From the NCBI GenBank assembly GCA_046347155.1, contig JAXMGT010000001.1, positions 434,001-498,000 of the forward strand: 64,000 nucleotides of DNA, given 5' to 3'. This document shows positions 35,483 to 44,237 of this stretch, piece after piece. The DNA is from RPQJ01 sp046347155 (GTDB lineage Bacteria > Pseudomonadota > Gammaproteobacteria > Steroidobacterales > Steroidobacteraceae). The position numbers and the translations under genes were made by a program. How positions within the stretch are numbered: position 1 is the first letter of the stretch; the number at the start of each line of letters is the position of its first letter. The notes below the pieces were generated by a model. That model did not search any database and had not been told where the DNA came from. It worked only from the letters and a program-made list of their open reading frames with translations.

Positions 35483-36292
35483 GTGATCACGCTCGACTCG
35501 ATCCACTGCTACCCGGTCAAGGGCTGCCGCGGCCTCGCGATGCCGGCGGCGCGCCTGACGGCGGCCGGCGTCGAGCACGACCGCGAATGGATGGTGGTCG
35601 ATCCGGCCGGCCGCGCGATCACGCAGCGCGACGCCCCCGGGCTCGCGAGGATCGACGCAGTCATCGAGGACGGCGCGCTCTCGCTGTCGGCCGAGGGCGA
35701 CGGCGTGGTCCGGGTCCCGCTCGACGTGCGGGGCGAGCGGGGCCGGGTCCGCGTGTGGAACGACGACTGCGGCTCGATCGACCAGGGCGACGAAGCCGCG
35801 CGCTGGCTTTCGAGGCGGCTGGGCCGCGACGTGCGGCTGGTGCGCTTCGACCCGGACGTGCCACGCCCGAGCGACCCGGCGTGGGCCGGGGCCGTGGACG
35901 CGCCAAACCGCTATTCGGACGGCTATCCGCTGCTCGTCGTGTCGCTCGCGTCGCTCACCGACCTGAATTCGCGGCTCGAGGTGCCGCTGCCGATGGAGCG
36001 GTTCAGGCCCAACCTCGTGCTCGACGGGCTCGGGCCGTTCGGCGAGGACTCGCTCGGCGACTTCGGCGCCGACGGCCTGCGCCTCCGGGTCGTGAAGCCC
36101 TGCGCGCGCTGCATCGTGACGACGACCGACCAGCGCACCGGCGAGCGCCACGGCGAGGAGCCCGTGCGCACGCTGCGCACCTACCGGTGGGACCCGACGC
36201 TGCGCGGCGTGATGTTCGGGCAGAACGCCGTCGTCGTCGAGGGCGCGGGCGCGACGCTCAGGGTCGGCCAGTCGTTCGGGCGACTGGGCTGA
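35483..36292 (+). CDS. MOSC-domain protein (YcbX-like)
   Basis: Product of 269 residues: an N-terminal MOSC beta-barrel domain (ITLDSIHCYPVKGCRGLAMP, DREWMVVDPAGRAITQRDAP) and a C-terminal MOSC domain. The latter has the conserved cysteine segment VVKPCARCIVTTTDQ, preceded by RFRPNLVLDG. The family includes YcbX and mARC enzymes that carry molybdenum cofactor and reduce N-hydroxylated compounds. No ferredoxin domain is fused here. Start is a GTG at 35483. It is convergent with the YejM-like gene. Confidence 0.88.
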   Translation: MITLDSIHCYPVKGCRGLAMPAARLTAAGVEHDREWMVVDPAGRAITQRDAPGLARIDAVIEDGALSLSAEGDGVVRVPLDVRGERGRVRVWNDDCGSIDQGDEAARWLSRRLGRDVRLVRFDPDVPRPSDPAWAGAVDAPNRYSDGYPLLVVSLASLTDLNSRLEVPLPMERFRPNLVLDGLGPFGEDSLGDFGADGLRLRVVKPCARCIVTTTDQRTGERHGEEPVRTLRTYRWDPTLRGVMFGQNAVVVEGAGATLRVGQSFGRLG

Positions 36293-36299
36293 CGGCCGC

Positions 36300-38186
36300 T
36301 CACTGCAGGAATCGGCGCGTCGATTCCGCCAGGTCGCGCAGCGCGCCCGCCGAGCGGGCGATTTCCGCATCCGGATCGGCGACCGGTTTCCAGTCGTAGT
36401 CGTAGACGTCCGGGAACCCGCGATAGGCATTGAGCGGCAGCACGATCACCGCGTCCGGGGTCCACGCCGCGACCACCTCCCAGCCCGAGACGACCCGGTT
36501 GCGGTGCGGGTCGGGCGACAGCATGTTCTCGCCGACGGTCCACTGGCTGCGCTGAGCGGGGTCCGCACCGAGCAGTTCGAGCAGCGTCGGCGCGACGTCC
36601 ACGTGGCTCGTGGGCGCCGACTCGGTGCCGGGCGGCACGCCCGGGCCACGCATCACCATCGGCACCTGCACCTGCACGTGCGTGAAGTTGCCCGTGTGGC
36701 CCCAGAATCCGTGCTCGAAGAACTCCTCGCCGTGGTCGCCGGTGATCACGACGACCGTGTTCTCGAGTGCGCCGGTGCCGGCGAGCACGTCCAGCATCGC
36801 GCCGATCGTGTGGTCCACGTCGTAGACGGCGTTCCGGTAGCGGTTGAACAGCAGGGGCCCGAGGCTGCTCGCGGTCTTCGCGGACAGCACGGCCCGCTCG
36901 ACGCCGTCGGCATAGGGCTTGAACGGCGCGCGATCGGCGACGACGCGGTAGTGGAAGTGCGGCGCGTCGAGGAACGCGAACGCGTAGAACGGCCGGTCCT
37001 TCGATCGCGTGTCCACCCAGCGCGTGTACCGGCGCAGCAGCTCCGCGTCGCGGCTCTCGCCCGGCGCGGGCTGCAGGTCGTCCTCGACGGCGTCCGGCAC
37101 GTGGACCCAGGCCGTCGAGCGCAGTTCCGGGAAGGTCATCGGCGAGGTGCCGAACACCTTGATCTCGTAGCCGAGGTCCCGGAGCGTGTCGACGATGACC
37201 GGCGACGCGCGCTCCGCGTACACCGGTGCGAAGTAGGAGCCGTGCAGCCCGTAGATCAGCGTGAACGTGCCGTAGCGCGACGCGCTGCCGCCGCTCGCGT
37301 GGTCGAGGAAGCGCCGCCCGCCCCCGGCGAACTTCCAGGTGTTCGGCATCACCTCGGGCGAGAGCATGTCCGCGCGCAGCGATTCGACGGCGATCACGAG
37401 CAGGTTGGGGCGCGGGCCGTCCGGGCGCACCCGCGGGCGCTCGATCGGGTAACGCAGCAGCAGCCTGTCCGTGAGCCCGGCCTCGGGCGCCTTGGGCACG
37501 GCCTGCCCGAACCACTTGCGTGCGGCGCGGCGCACGGTCACTCGGGTGTAGAGCGGCACGAGCTGCGCGACCGTCGTCACTTCGCGCTGGTGCCGGAGGT
37601 CCGCGACCGCGTAGAGACCCTTGTCGACGAGCAGCGGCAGCAGCACGACCACGAGGCTCGCGAGCGCCGGACGCTGCGGAAACCTGCGGCTGCCGGGCGG
37701 CCGCGCAGAGCGCCAGCGCTGGAACGCGTACATCCCGAGCGCCGCGCCGCCGACGATCGCGCCGGCCGCCGCCCAGAACCCGGTGCCCAGGTCGACGGAG
37801 TCCGAGAAGCCCTCGGTCGTGAGGACCGTCCACACCCAGCCGTTGAAGTGGTAGCGGAACAGGTCGTACGTGCGGCCGTCGATGTAGAGCACGACCTGCC
37901 AGCCGGTGTACGCGATCGCGGCGAACGCCGCGAGCCAGCGGCCGCGCAAGCCGATCCGCGAGGCGAGCCATGGCACGAGGCCGACGATCGCGGACGACCA
38001 GGCGAGCGTCGCGAACAGCGCGACCTCGAGGAACACCCTCGCCCCGAACCCGATCCCCTCGGGCGCATGCACCCGGTAGGCCTGGGCCTGCAGGAGCCCG
38101 AGCCCGATGTTCAGCAGCCAGAGGTCGAAGAGTGCGCGCCTCTCGTGGCGCGCGACCGCAGCGTCGTTCAGCACGTTGCGAAGCAT
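36300..38186 (-). CDS. YejM/PbgA-like inner-membrane protein with sulfatase-fold domain
   Basis: Product of 628 residues. Five or so membrane helices occupy about residues 20-205, followed by a periplasmic alkaline-phosphatase/sulfatase-fold domain (about 255-600): LLVIAVESLRADMLSPEVMP, STFTLIYGLHG-type GTFTLIYGLHGSYFAPVYAE, ITGDHGEEFFEHGFWGH. This resembles YejM/PbgA, which senses periplasmic LPS and controls LpxC stability. Members keep the fold but often lack enzymatic activity. I cannot exclude a lipid phosphoethanolamine or phosphoglycerol transferase. The ATG at 38186 is the only good start. It is the last of a run of four minus-strand genes (cls-slyX-gst-this). Confidence 0.85.
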   Translation of the reverse strand: MLRNVLNDAAVARHERRALFDLWLLNIGLGLLQAQAYRVHAPEGIGFGARVFLEVALFATLAWSSAIVGLVPWLASRIGLRGRWLAAFAAIAYTGWQVVLYIDGRTYDLFRYHFNGWVWTVLTTEGFSDSVDLGTGFWAAAGAIVGGAALGMYAFQRWRSARPPGSRRFPQRPALASLVVVLLPLLVDKGLYAVADLRHQREVTTVAQLVPLYTRVTVRRAARKWFGQAVPKAPEAGLTDRLLLRYPIERPRVRPDGPRPNLLVIAVESLRADMLSPEVMPNTWKFAGGGRRFLDHASGGSASRYGTFTLIYGLHGSYFAPVYAERASPVIVDTLRDLGYEIKVFGTSPMTFPELRSTAWVHVPDAVEDDLQPAPGESRDAELLRRYTRWVDTRSKDRPFYAFAFLDAPHFHYRVVADRAPFKPYADGVERAVLSAKTASSLGPLLFNRYRNAVYDVDHTIGAMLDVLAGTGALENTVVVITGDHGEEFFEHGFWGHTGNFTHVQVQVPMVMRGPGVPPGTESAPTSHVDVAPTLLELLGADPAQRSQWTVGENMLSPDPHRNRVVSGWEVVAAWTPDAVIVLPLNAYRGFPDVYDYDWKPVADPDAEIARSAGALRDLAESTRRFLQ

Positions 38187-38230
38187 ACGATTGACCGCCG
38201 CCGGGCGACAGGTGCCGGTGGCGCCGGCCG

Positions 38231-38917
38231 TCAGCCGGGCCGCCGCAGGTCGGCGGCGAGCGTGCCGTGCGCGACGGCCGCCTCGTCGTGTTCAGGGTCC
38301 CGCCACGGCTCCGCGATCGCGTCGCCGTGCCACGCGCGCATCGACGGCAGGTCGAGCAGGCGCGACGCGTAGAGCATCGCGGCCTCGCCGAGCACGAGGC
38401 CGTAGGTCCGCACCCGGAACGCCACCGGAGCGTAGAACGCGTCGACGGCCGTGAACGCCGCGCCGGCGAGGAACGGGCCGCCGTGCCTCGCGAGACCCTC
38501 GGCCCACAGTTCCGACACGCGCGCGACGTCACGTGCGACGTCGTCGGGCAGCGGATCCAGGCGCACGCGCAGGGCGCAGTTCATCGTGCAGTGCTGGCGC
38601 AGCGCCGAGAAGCCCGCGTGCATTTCCGCGGCCGCACAGCGCGCCCAGGCACGCGCGGACGGGTCGGCCGGCCACACGCCGGGGTGGCGCTCCGCGAGGT
38701 ACTCGACGATGGCGAGCGAGTCCCACACGACGGTGTCCCCGTCGACGAGGCAGGGGACCTTGCCGTTCGGCGAAAATGCCCGGAACCGCGCCCAGTTCGA
38801 ACCGGGCCCGAACGGCACCAGCTTTTCCTCGAACGGGATCCCGAGCTCCCGCAGCAGTAGCCACGGGCGCAGTGACCAGGAGGAGTAGTTCTTGTTCGCG
38901 ATGTGCAGTTCGTACAT
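38231..38917 (-). CDS. Glutathione S-transferase family protein
   Basis: Product of 228 residues with an N-terminal thioredoxin-like domain (MYELHIANKNYSSWSLRPWL, NGKVPCLVDGDTVVWDSLAI with the glutathione-binding V-P and D-S positions) and a helical C-terminal domain. The YSSWSLRPW opening is typical of a subgroup with a catalytic serine. It starts eight bases after slyX, so co-transcription is likely. Substrate unknown. Confidence 0.88.
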   Translation of the reverse strand: MYELHIANKNYSSWSLRPWLLLRELGIPFEEKLVPFGPGSNWARFRAFSPNGKVPCLVDGDTVVWDSLAIVEYLAERHPGVWPADPSARAWARCAAAEMHAGFSALRQHCTMNCALRVRLDPLPDDVARDVARVSELWAEGLARHGGPFLAGAAFTAVDAFYAPVAFRVRTYGLVLGEAAMLYASRLLDLPSMRAWHGDAIAEPWRDPEHDEAAVAHGTLAADLRRPG

Positions 38918-38925
38918 GGCGGTGC

Positions 38926-39132
38926 TCAGTAGTGCGGCGGGATCTCGACGGCGTTCGGGTCGGCGCTCCGGCCCTCGAGCTCCTCGACCAGGTCGGTCAG
39001 GCGCCGGTTCAGCTCGAGCAGCGCCTCGATCTCGCGCTGCTGGCGGTACACGACGTCGGAGAGCTCCTGCAGCGAGCGCTCGAGGTGTGCCAGCTTGAAT
39101 TCGATCGACTCGATCCGGTCGCGTTCCGCCAC
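38926..39132 (-). CDS. slyX: SlyX protein
   Basis: Coiled-coil protein of 68 residues starting MAERDRIESIEFKLAHLERS. It has the heptad pattern LQELSDVVYRQQREIEALLE and the conserved C-terminal PHY (VEIPPHY). SlyX is widespread in proteobacteria but its function is unknown. It lies between cls (15-base gap) and a GST gene on the same strand. Confidence 0.92.
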   Translation of the reverse strand: MAERDRIESIEFKLAHLERSLQELSDVVYRQQREIEALLELNRRLTDLVEELEGRSADPNAVEIPPHY

Positions 39133-39147
39133 GGCGTCGTCCTGGGG

Positions 39148-40605
39148 TCAGAGGAGTGGGGCGGCGAGGTAGGCAAAGCCTTCCTTCATCCGTTCGCCGA
39201 GCGGTCGCCGCCGCCACTGCTCGGGCGCGACCGGCTCGGAGCTTGCCTCGTACGTGCGCTGCAGCCCGAGCAGCGTCGACGTGAATCCCGCGTCGTAGAT
39301 CGCCAGCATGAGCTCGAAGTTGAGCGAAAGGCTGCGCACGTCGAGGTTCGCGGTGCCGAACAGCGACACCTCGCCGTCCACCGTGATGCTCTTCGTGTGC
39401 AGCAGGCCGCCCGTGTAGCGGCGGATGCGCACGCCCGCATCGGTCAGGTCCTCGAAGAACCACCGGCTCGCGTACTCGACGAGCCAGGAGTCGTTCCGGT
39501 CCGGGATGATCAGCGTCACCTCGCAGCCGCGCATCGCGGCGTTCTCGAGCGCGAGCGCGAGCGCGGCGTCGGCGACGAAGTAGGGCGTCGTGAGCACGAT
39601 GCTGCGCCGAGCGCTCGAGATCGCCTGCGTGATCAGGCGCAGGTTCGCCGTGTCGTCGGAGCCCGGCCCCGACATCACGACCTGCGCGACCTGCCGGCCG
39701 CCCGCGGCGGCCCAGGCCGCGCGATCGACCTCGGACCCGAGCGCCGGCGATTCGCCGGTCTGCATGCCCCAGTCGAACGCGAACACCGCGTGCAGCGCGC
39801 CGACGATCGGGCCTTCGGACCGGGTCATCGCGTCCACCCACTCGCCGACGCCCGCGCCCTGCTTGAACCAGCGCGGGTCGACCAGGTTCATGCTCCCCGT
39901 GTAGGCGATCCGGCCGTCCACGACGACGATCTTGCGGTGCAGGCGCAGGTCGATCCGGCGGAACGGGATCCGCCACGGCGTCACGGCCAGCGCGACCTCG
40001 AGTTCCACGCCGGCCGCGCGCAGGCTCGCCGGGCCGTCGGTCTTCAGGAAGTCCTTGCTGCCGAGCGCGTCGAGCAGCAGCCGGACCCGGACGCCCCGCG
40101 CGGCGGCGCGCGCCAGCGCCGCGGCCACGTCGTCCGCGGTACCGCCCTGGTTCCAGATGTAGAACTCCATCTCGACCGAGGACGTGGCGTGGTCCACGTC
40201 CTCGATGATCGAACGCAGGATGCGCTCGGCGCCGTCGATCAGCGTGAATCCCGAACGCGCCATCAGCGGCATCCCGGTCGAGCGGCAGGCCAGCCGGGCG
40301 AGCCCGTCCCAGGGCGGCGCCAGTGCGTCCGGGTCGGCGCGCTCCTCACGCGTGAGGCCGTCCACCGACGCGGGCAGCCGCGAGAAGAACGTCCGCGCGA
40401 AGTCCGCACGCCGCTTGCCGATCGGCCGCTCGCCGATCAGCGCGTAGGCGACCACGCCGACGAACGGCAGCAGCGCGGTCAGCAGGATCCACGCGACGGA
40501 GCTGCCCGGCGCGTGACGCCCGAGCACGACGCGCAGGCCGACGCCCGCCACGACGGCGACGTGCAGCGTGATGAAGACGGCGGCTTCGACATGCTGGCTG
40601 ACCAA
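39148..40605 (-). CDS. cls: Cardiolipin synthase (PLD superfamily)
   Basis: Makes cardiolipin from phosphatidylglycerol at the inner membrane. The 485-residue product (E. coli ClsA 486) has two N-terminal membrane helices, then two catalytic HKD motifs: HRKIVVVDGRIAYTGSMN and HTKSITVDGEVSLFGTANLD. I start at the TTG at 40605, eight bases after GGAG, since it gives ClsA length and no ATG or GTG fits. The upstream in-frame sequence overlaps the divergent arginase gene. It heads the cls-slyX-gst run. Confidence 0.93.
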   Translation of the reverse strand: MVSQHVEAAVFITLHVAVVAGVGLRVVLGRHAPGSSVAWILLTALLPFVGVVAYALIGERPIGKRRADFARTFFSRLPASVDGLTREERADPDALAPPWDGLARLACRSTGMPLMARSGFTLIDGAERILRSIIEDVDHATSSVEMEFYIWNQGGTADDVAAALARAAARGVRVRLLLDALGSKDFLKTDGPASLRAAGVELEVALAVTPWRIPFRRIDLRLHRKIVVVDGRIAYTGSMNLVDPRWFKQGAGVGEWVDAMTRSEGPIVGALHAVFAFDWGMQTGESPALGSEVDRAAWAAAGGRQVAQVVMSGPGSDDTANLRLITQAISSARRSIVLTTPYFVADAALALALENAAMRGCEVTLIIPDRNDSWLVEYASRWFFEDLTDAGVRIRRYTGGLLHTKSITVDGEVSLFGTANLDVRSLSLNFELMLAIYDAGFTSTLLGLQRTYEASSEPVAPEQWRRRPLGERMKEGFAYLAAPLL

Positions 40606-40755
40606 GCGGGGCTCCGGTGCCCGGGTGCAGGCGGCGTCCGGCGGGTACGTCCGGACGAGGCGCTGCGCGCGGGCACGCGAAGTGTATCCTGCCCGTGGCC
40701 GCGGTCGGCCGGTCCGGAGTCGGGCCCGGCGGTGCCGCGGGCCGTGGGGGTGGAC

Positions 40756-41667
40756 ATGACGACGGTCTCGATCATCGGGGCGCCGACCGACATCGGCGCG
40801 AGCACGCGTGGGGCCTCGATGGGGCCCGAGGCGCTCCGGGTCGCCGGGCTCGTGGAGACGCTCGGGGCGCAGGGCGTCGAGGTGCTGGATGCCGGCAACC
40901 TCGCCGGGCCCGCGAACCCGATGCAGCCCGCGCGCCACGGGTACCGGCACCTCGAGGAGGTGACCGCCTGGAACCGGCTCGTGCACGACGCCGTGCACTC
41001 GGAACTCTCGGCCGGGCGGCTGCCGATCCTGCTCGGGGGCGACCACAGCCTCGCGATCGGCTCGATCTCGGCCGTCGCGCGGCACTGCCGGGAGCGCGGC
41101 CGCCGGCTGCGCGTGCTCTGGCTCGACGCGCACGCCGATTTCAACACCCGCGAACTGACGCCGAGCGGGAACATCCACGGCATGCCGGTTGCCTGCCTCT
41201 GCGGCCACGGTCCGCCCGGGCTCACGTCGCTCTCGGGCGCGACGCCCGCGCTCGACGCCTCGGCGATCCGGCAGGTCGGCATCCGCAGCGTCGACCAGGG
41301 CGAGAAGCGCTTCGTGCACGACGTCGGGCTCGAGGTCTACGACATGCGTTACATCGACGAGATGGGCATGCGCCAGACGCTCGAGCACGCGCTCTCCGGT
41401 CTCGACACCGGGATGCACCTGCACGTGAGCTTCGACGTGGACTTCCTCGACCCGGACATCGCCCCGGGGGTGCTCACGACCGTGCCGGGCGGACCCTCCT
41501 ACCGCGAGGCCCAGCTCTGCATGGAGATGATCGCGGACACCGGGCTCGTCGCGTCGCTCGACATCGTCGAGCTCAACCCGGCGCTCGACGTGCGGAACCG
41601 CACGGCGAACGTCGCGGTGGATCTCGTCGGTTCGCTGTTCGGCAAGAGCACGCTGATGCGGCGCTGA
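40756..41667 (+). CDS. rocF: Arginase
   Basis: Mn-dependent hydrolase converting arginine to ornithine and urea. The 303-residue product has the ureohydrolase metal motifs: GGDHSLAIGS (H97), DAHADFNTR (D124, H126, D128) and SFDVDFLDPDIAPGV. The substrate-guanidinium region is near SGNIHGMP. Length and the N-terminal IIGAPTDIGASTRG fit arginase rather than agmatinase or formiminoglutamase. Start ATG at 40756. No other arginine catabolism genes or urease are adjacent. Confidence 0.93.
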   Translation: MTTVSIIGAPTDIGASTRGASMGPEALRVAGLVETLGAQGVEVLDAGNLAGPANPMQPARHGYRHLEEVTAWNRLVHDAVHSELSAGRLPILLGGDHSLAIGSISAVARHCRERGRRLRVLWLDAHADFNTRELTPSGNIHGMPVACLCGHGPPGLTSLSGATPALDASAIRQVGIRSVDQGEKRFVHDVGLEVYDMRYIDEMGMRQTLEHALSGLDTGMHLHVSFDVDFLDPDIAPGVLTTVPGGPSYREAQLCMEMIADTGLVASLDIVELNPALDVRNRTANVAVDLVGSLFGKSTLMRR

Positions 41668-41682
41668 CGGTGCCGCCGGAGT

Positions 41683-42471
41683 TCACGCCGGGTCGAATCG
41701 CCAGGCATCCATCGCGAGCGCACCGCCCTCGATCGAGGCGTGCACGCGCGTGGCCCGGGCGCCGGGGCCCGCCGCGCCGAGTGCGACGTAGATCGGCAGG
41801 AAGTGCTCCTCGGTCGGGTGTGCGCGCACGGCCGAGGGCGCGCGCGACCGGTAGTCGAGCAGTGCCGCGCGGTCGCCGGATGCGAGCGCGCCGGCCAGCC
41901 AGTCGGCGAACGCCCGGGCGTAGGGCAACGGCTCAGGGTCGCGGTGGTGGCGCATCCAGTCGTGCAGGTTGTGCGTGACGTGTCCGGAGCCGAGCACGAG
42001 CACGCCGTCGCGCGCGAGCGGGGCGAGCGCCTCGCCGACCTGCAGGTGATGCTCGGGCCCGAGCGAGGGCTGCACCGAGAGCTCGAGCACCGGGACGTCG
42101 AGCCCCGGGTACATCCAGCGCAGCGGCACCCAGGCGCCGTGGTCGAGGCCGCGGCAGCCGTTCAGCGCCGGCACGAGGCCCGACGCCTCGAGCAGCGCCG
42201 CCGCCTCGCGCGCGACGTCGGGCGCACCCGGCGCGTCGTAGCGCAGTTCGTAGAGCGGAGCCGGAAAGCCTCCGAAATCGTGTATCGTCGCGTGGCGGGT
42301 ACCGCTCGAGAGCATCGGCAGCCCGGTTTCCCAGTGCGCCGATGCGACGAGCACCGCCCGCGGACGGGGCAGGCCCGCGGCGATCGCTCCCCACGCCGCG
42401 CCGGCCTCGCCGGGCACGAGGGCGTGCATCGGCGAGCCGTGCGAGACGAACAGCGTGGGCAACGTCGTCAC
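41683..42471 (-). CDS. DODA-type extradiol aromatic ring-opening dioxygenase (LigB family)
   Basis: Product of about 262 residues of the class III extradiol family. It has TLFVSHGSPMHAL with a metal-binding histidine, LVASAHWETGLPML, HDFGGFPAPLYELRYDAPG, and RGLDHGAWVPLRWMYP. The bacterial subgroup includes 4,5-DOPA dioxygenase YgiD, which is zinc- or iron-dependent. I start at the GTG at 42471, just five bases after the GST stop, so the two are an operon. Its natural catechol substrate is not predictable. Confidence 0.9.
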   Translation of the reverse strand: MTTLPTLFVSHGSPMHALVPGEAGAAWGAIAAGLPRPRAVLVASAHWETGLPMLSSGTRHATIHDFGGFPAPLYELRYDAPGAPDVAREAAALLEASGLVPALNGCRGLDHGAWVPLRWMYPGLDVPVLELSVQPSLGPEHHLQVGEALAPLARDGVLVLGSGHVTHNLHDWMRHHRDPEPLPYARAFADWLAGALASGDRAALLDYRSRAPSAVRAHPTEEHFLPIYVALGAAGPGARATRVHASIEGGALAMDAWRFDPA

Positions 42472-42476
42472 GGTGG

Positions 42477-43082
42477 TTACTTCGCGAAGCCTTCCGCGAC
42501 CAGCGTCGCGTGGACGGCCGGGCGTGCGGCCACGCGCGCCTGGAACGCCCCGATCGCCGGGAACTGCGACAGGTCCAGCTTGTGCATGCCGGCCCAGTTC
42601 GTCACGACGAACAGGTAGGCGTCCGCGATCGAGAACTGCTCGCCGGTCAGGTACGACTGCTTCGAGAGCGTTTCGGCGAGGTACGCATAACGGTTCCGCA
42701 GCGCTGCAAGCGCTCGCTCGCGGACGTCCGGCGCCGACGCCGGGTTCCACAGCGGGCCGTAGCCCTTGTGGATCTCGGTCGAGATGAAGCCGAGCCATTC
42801 CATGAGCTTCCAGCGCTCGAGCGTGCCGAACTTCGGGGCGATCGTGCCGGGCTTCAGGTCGGCGATGTACTGCAGGATCACGTTCGATTCGGCGATGCGC
42901 GTGCCGTCGTCGAGCTCGAGCAGCGGGACGTAGCCCTTCGGGTTGATCGTCCGGTAGTCGGTGCCGTCGGCCAGCGTGTGCTTCACGAGGTCGACCTTCG
43001 CGAGGTCGAACGTGGCGCCGATCTCGCGCAGCGCGATGTGGGGGGCCTGGGAGCAGGCGCCGGGCGTGTAGTAGAGCTTCAT
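42477..43082 (-). CDS. gstA: Glutathione S-transferase, beta class-like (GstA)
   Basis: Product of 201 residues opening MKLYYTPGACSQAPHIALRE, with the conserved cysteine (C10) of bacterial beta-class GSTs. The cis-proline segment GYVPLLELDDGTRIAESNVI and the C-terminal GEQFSIADAYLFVVTNW N-capping box are present. It should detoxify electrophiles using glutathione. It is first in an operon with the DODA dioxygenase and divergent from a LysR regulator that probably controls both. Confidence 0.93.
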   Translation of the reverse strand: MKLYYTPGACSQAPHIALREIGATFDLAKVDLVKHTLADGTDYRTINPKGYVPLLELDDGTRIAESNVILQYIADLKPGTIAPKFGTLERWKLMEWLGFISTEIHKGYGPLWNPASAPDVRERALAALRNRYAYLAETLSKQSYLTGEQFSIADAYLFVVTNWAGMHKLDLSQFPAIGAFQARVAARPAVHATLVAEGFAK

Positions 43083-43162
43083 GGGTCGGGGTCCTTGGGC
43101 TGTGGGTGGGTCGTGGGTGCCGGGCGCGGGGCCACGGCATGGGATGGAGTCTCTGCGTCCCG

Positions 43163-43210
43163 ACTAATCGAATAAAGAGGACTTCAATTGATTGATTGAT
43201 GCAGGATTAG
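43163..43210. promoter_or_regulatory. AT-rich divergent control region between gstA and lysR
   Basis: The 140-base gap 43083-43222 is markedly AT-rich at its right end. CTAATC (43163-43168) and GATTAG (43205-43210) form an inverted repeat around a TCAATTGA palindrome (43184-43191) and a tandem ATTG run. This is a likely operator and promoter zone for the divergent LysR regulator and gstA. Confidence 0.45.
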
Positions 43211-43222
43211 CAATAATAAATC

Positions 43223-44128
43223 ATGGATCGGCTGCAGGCCCTCACCAGTTTCGCGAAAGTGGTCGAATTCGGCAGTTTCGCGCGCGCGGCCGAACGGCTC
43301 GGGGTGTCCACCTCGGCCGTGTCCCGGCAGGTGGCCGATCTGGAGGCCCACCTCGAGACCCGGTTGCTGAACCGGACCACGCGCCGGCTGTCGCTGACCG
43401 AGTCCGGACAGGTCTACTACGAGCGCTGCGTGCAGCTGCTCGCGGAACTCGAGGAGGCCGACGCGCAAGTACGGTCCACGTCGGTCGCGCCGCGCGGCAT
43501 GCTGCGCGTGACCTGCGGGATCAGCTTCGGCGTGCGCTACCTCGCGCCACTCATCGCGGACTTCGCTGGGCGCCATCCGGCCGTGTCGTTCGACCTCGAC
43601 CTCTCCGACCGTATCGTCGACATCGTCGAGGAGGGCTACGACGTCGCCGTGAGGATCGGCGCGTCGCGGTCGCAGTCGCTCGTTTCCCGCCGGATCGGCT
43701 CGACCCGGATGGTCTGCTGCGCGTCACCCGGCTACCTCGCGCGGCGCGGCGAGCCGGCGACCCCCGGGGACCTCGCCGCGCACGACTGCCTCGCGTACAG
43801 CTACGTGTCCGATTCCGACCACTGGAGATTCGAGGCCGGCGGCCTCGAGACGACCGTGCGCGTGCCGGTCCGGCACCACGCGAACAACGGACGGATGCTC
43901 GCGGCGCTGGCCGTGGCCGGCGCGGGCGTCGTGTACGAGCCCGACTTCATCGTCGCCCCCGACATACAGGCCGGCCGCCTCGTCCGGCTGTTCCCGGGGC
44001 TGCGCGGCCCGGTCGCGCCGATCTCGGCCGTCTACCCGAGCCGCCGGCACCTGTCGGCCAAGGTGCGGGCATTCGTGGACTTCCTGGCCGGCCGGAGCGC
44101 CGCGACGCAGCCCTGGTCGCTCGACTGA
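43223..44128 (+). CDS. LysR-family regulator (CrgA/AaeR-like)
   Basis: Regulator of 301 residues with the N-terminal helix-turn-helix MDRLQALTSFAKVVEFGSFA / RAAERLGVSTSAVSRQVADL. An effector domain (about 90-295) includes DIVEEGYDVAVRIGASRSQSL, typical of the large CrgA-like group that responds to aromatic or electrophilic compounds. It diverges from gstA-DODA and likely regulates that pair. Start ATG at 43223. Confidence 0.9.
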   Translation: MDRLQALTSFAKVVEFGSFARAAERLGVSTSAVSRQVADLEAHLETRLLNRTTRRLSLTESGQVYYERCVQLLAELEEADAQVRSTSVAPRGMLRVTCGISFGVRYLAPLIADFAGRHPAVSFDLDLSDRIVDIVEEGYDVAVRIGASRSQSLVSRRIGSTRMVCCASPGYLARRGEPATPGDLAAHDCLAYSYVSDSDHWRFEAGGLETTVRVPVRHHANNGRMLAALAVAGAGVVYEPDFIVAPDIQAGRLVRLFPGLRGPVAPISAVYPSRRHLSAKVRAFVDFLAGRSAATQPWSLD

Positions 44129-44237
44129 CCACGGGCCCACTTCGCTCGGCGCCGTGGTTCGGGCATCATGCGTGCGCGCACCGGTTGCGCGCGACCTCTC
44201 GCGCGCTGCGCATCGCGTTCCAGGAGGCGCGATACCC

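Noticed and set aside
36300..38186. Annotation of the membrane sulfatase-fold gene as a true sulfatase
   Set aside because: No C/S-x-P-x-R modification motif was found and the five N-terminal helices point to the YejM/PbgA group instead.
38533..40755. Upstream extension of arginase by over 700 codons
   Set aside because: It runs antisense through cls, slyX and GST, all with good motifs; arginase begins at the ATG at 40756 with normal length.
43184..43200. ATTG tandem run as a CRISPR or microsatellite
   Set aside because: Only three short units in an AT-rich promoter gap; no spacer structure.
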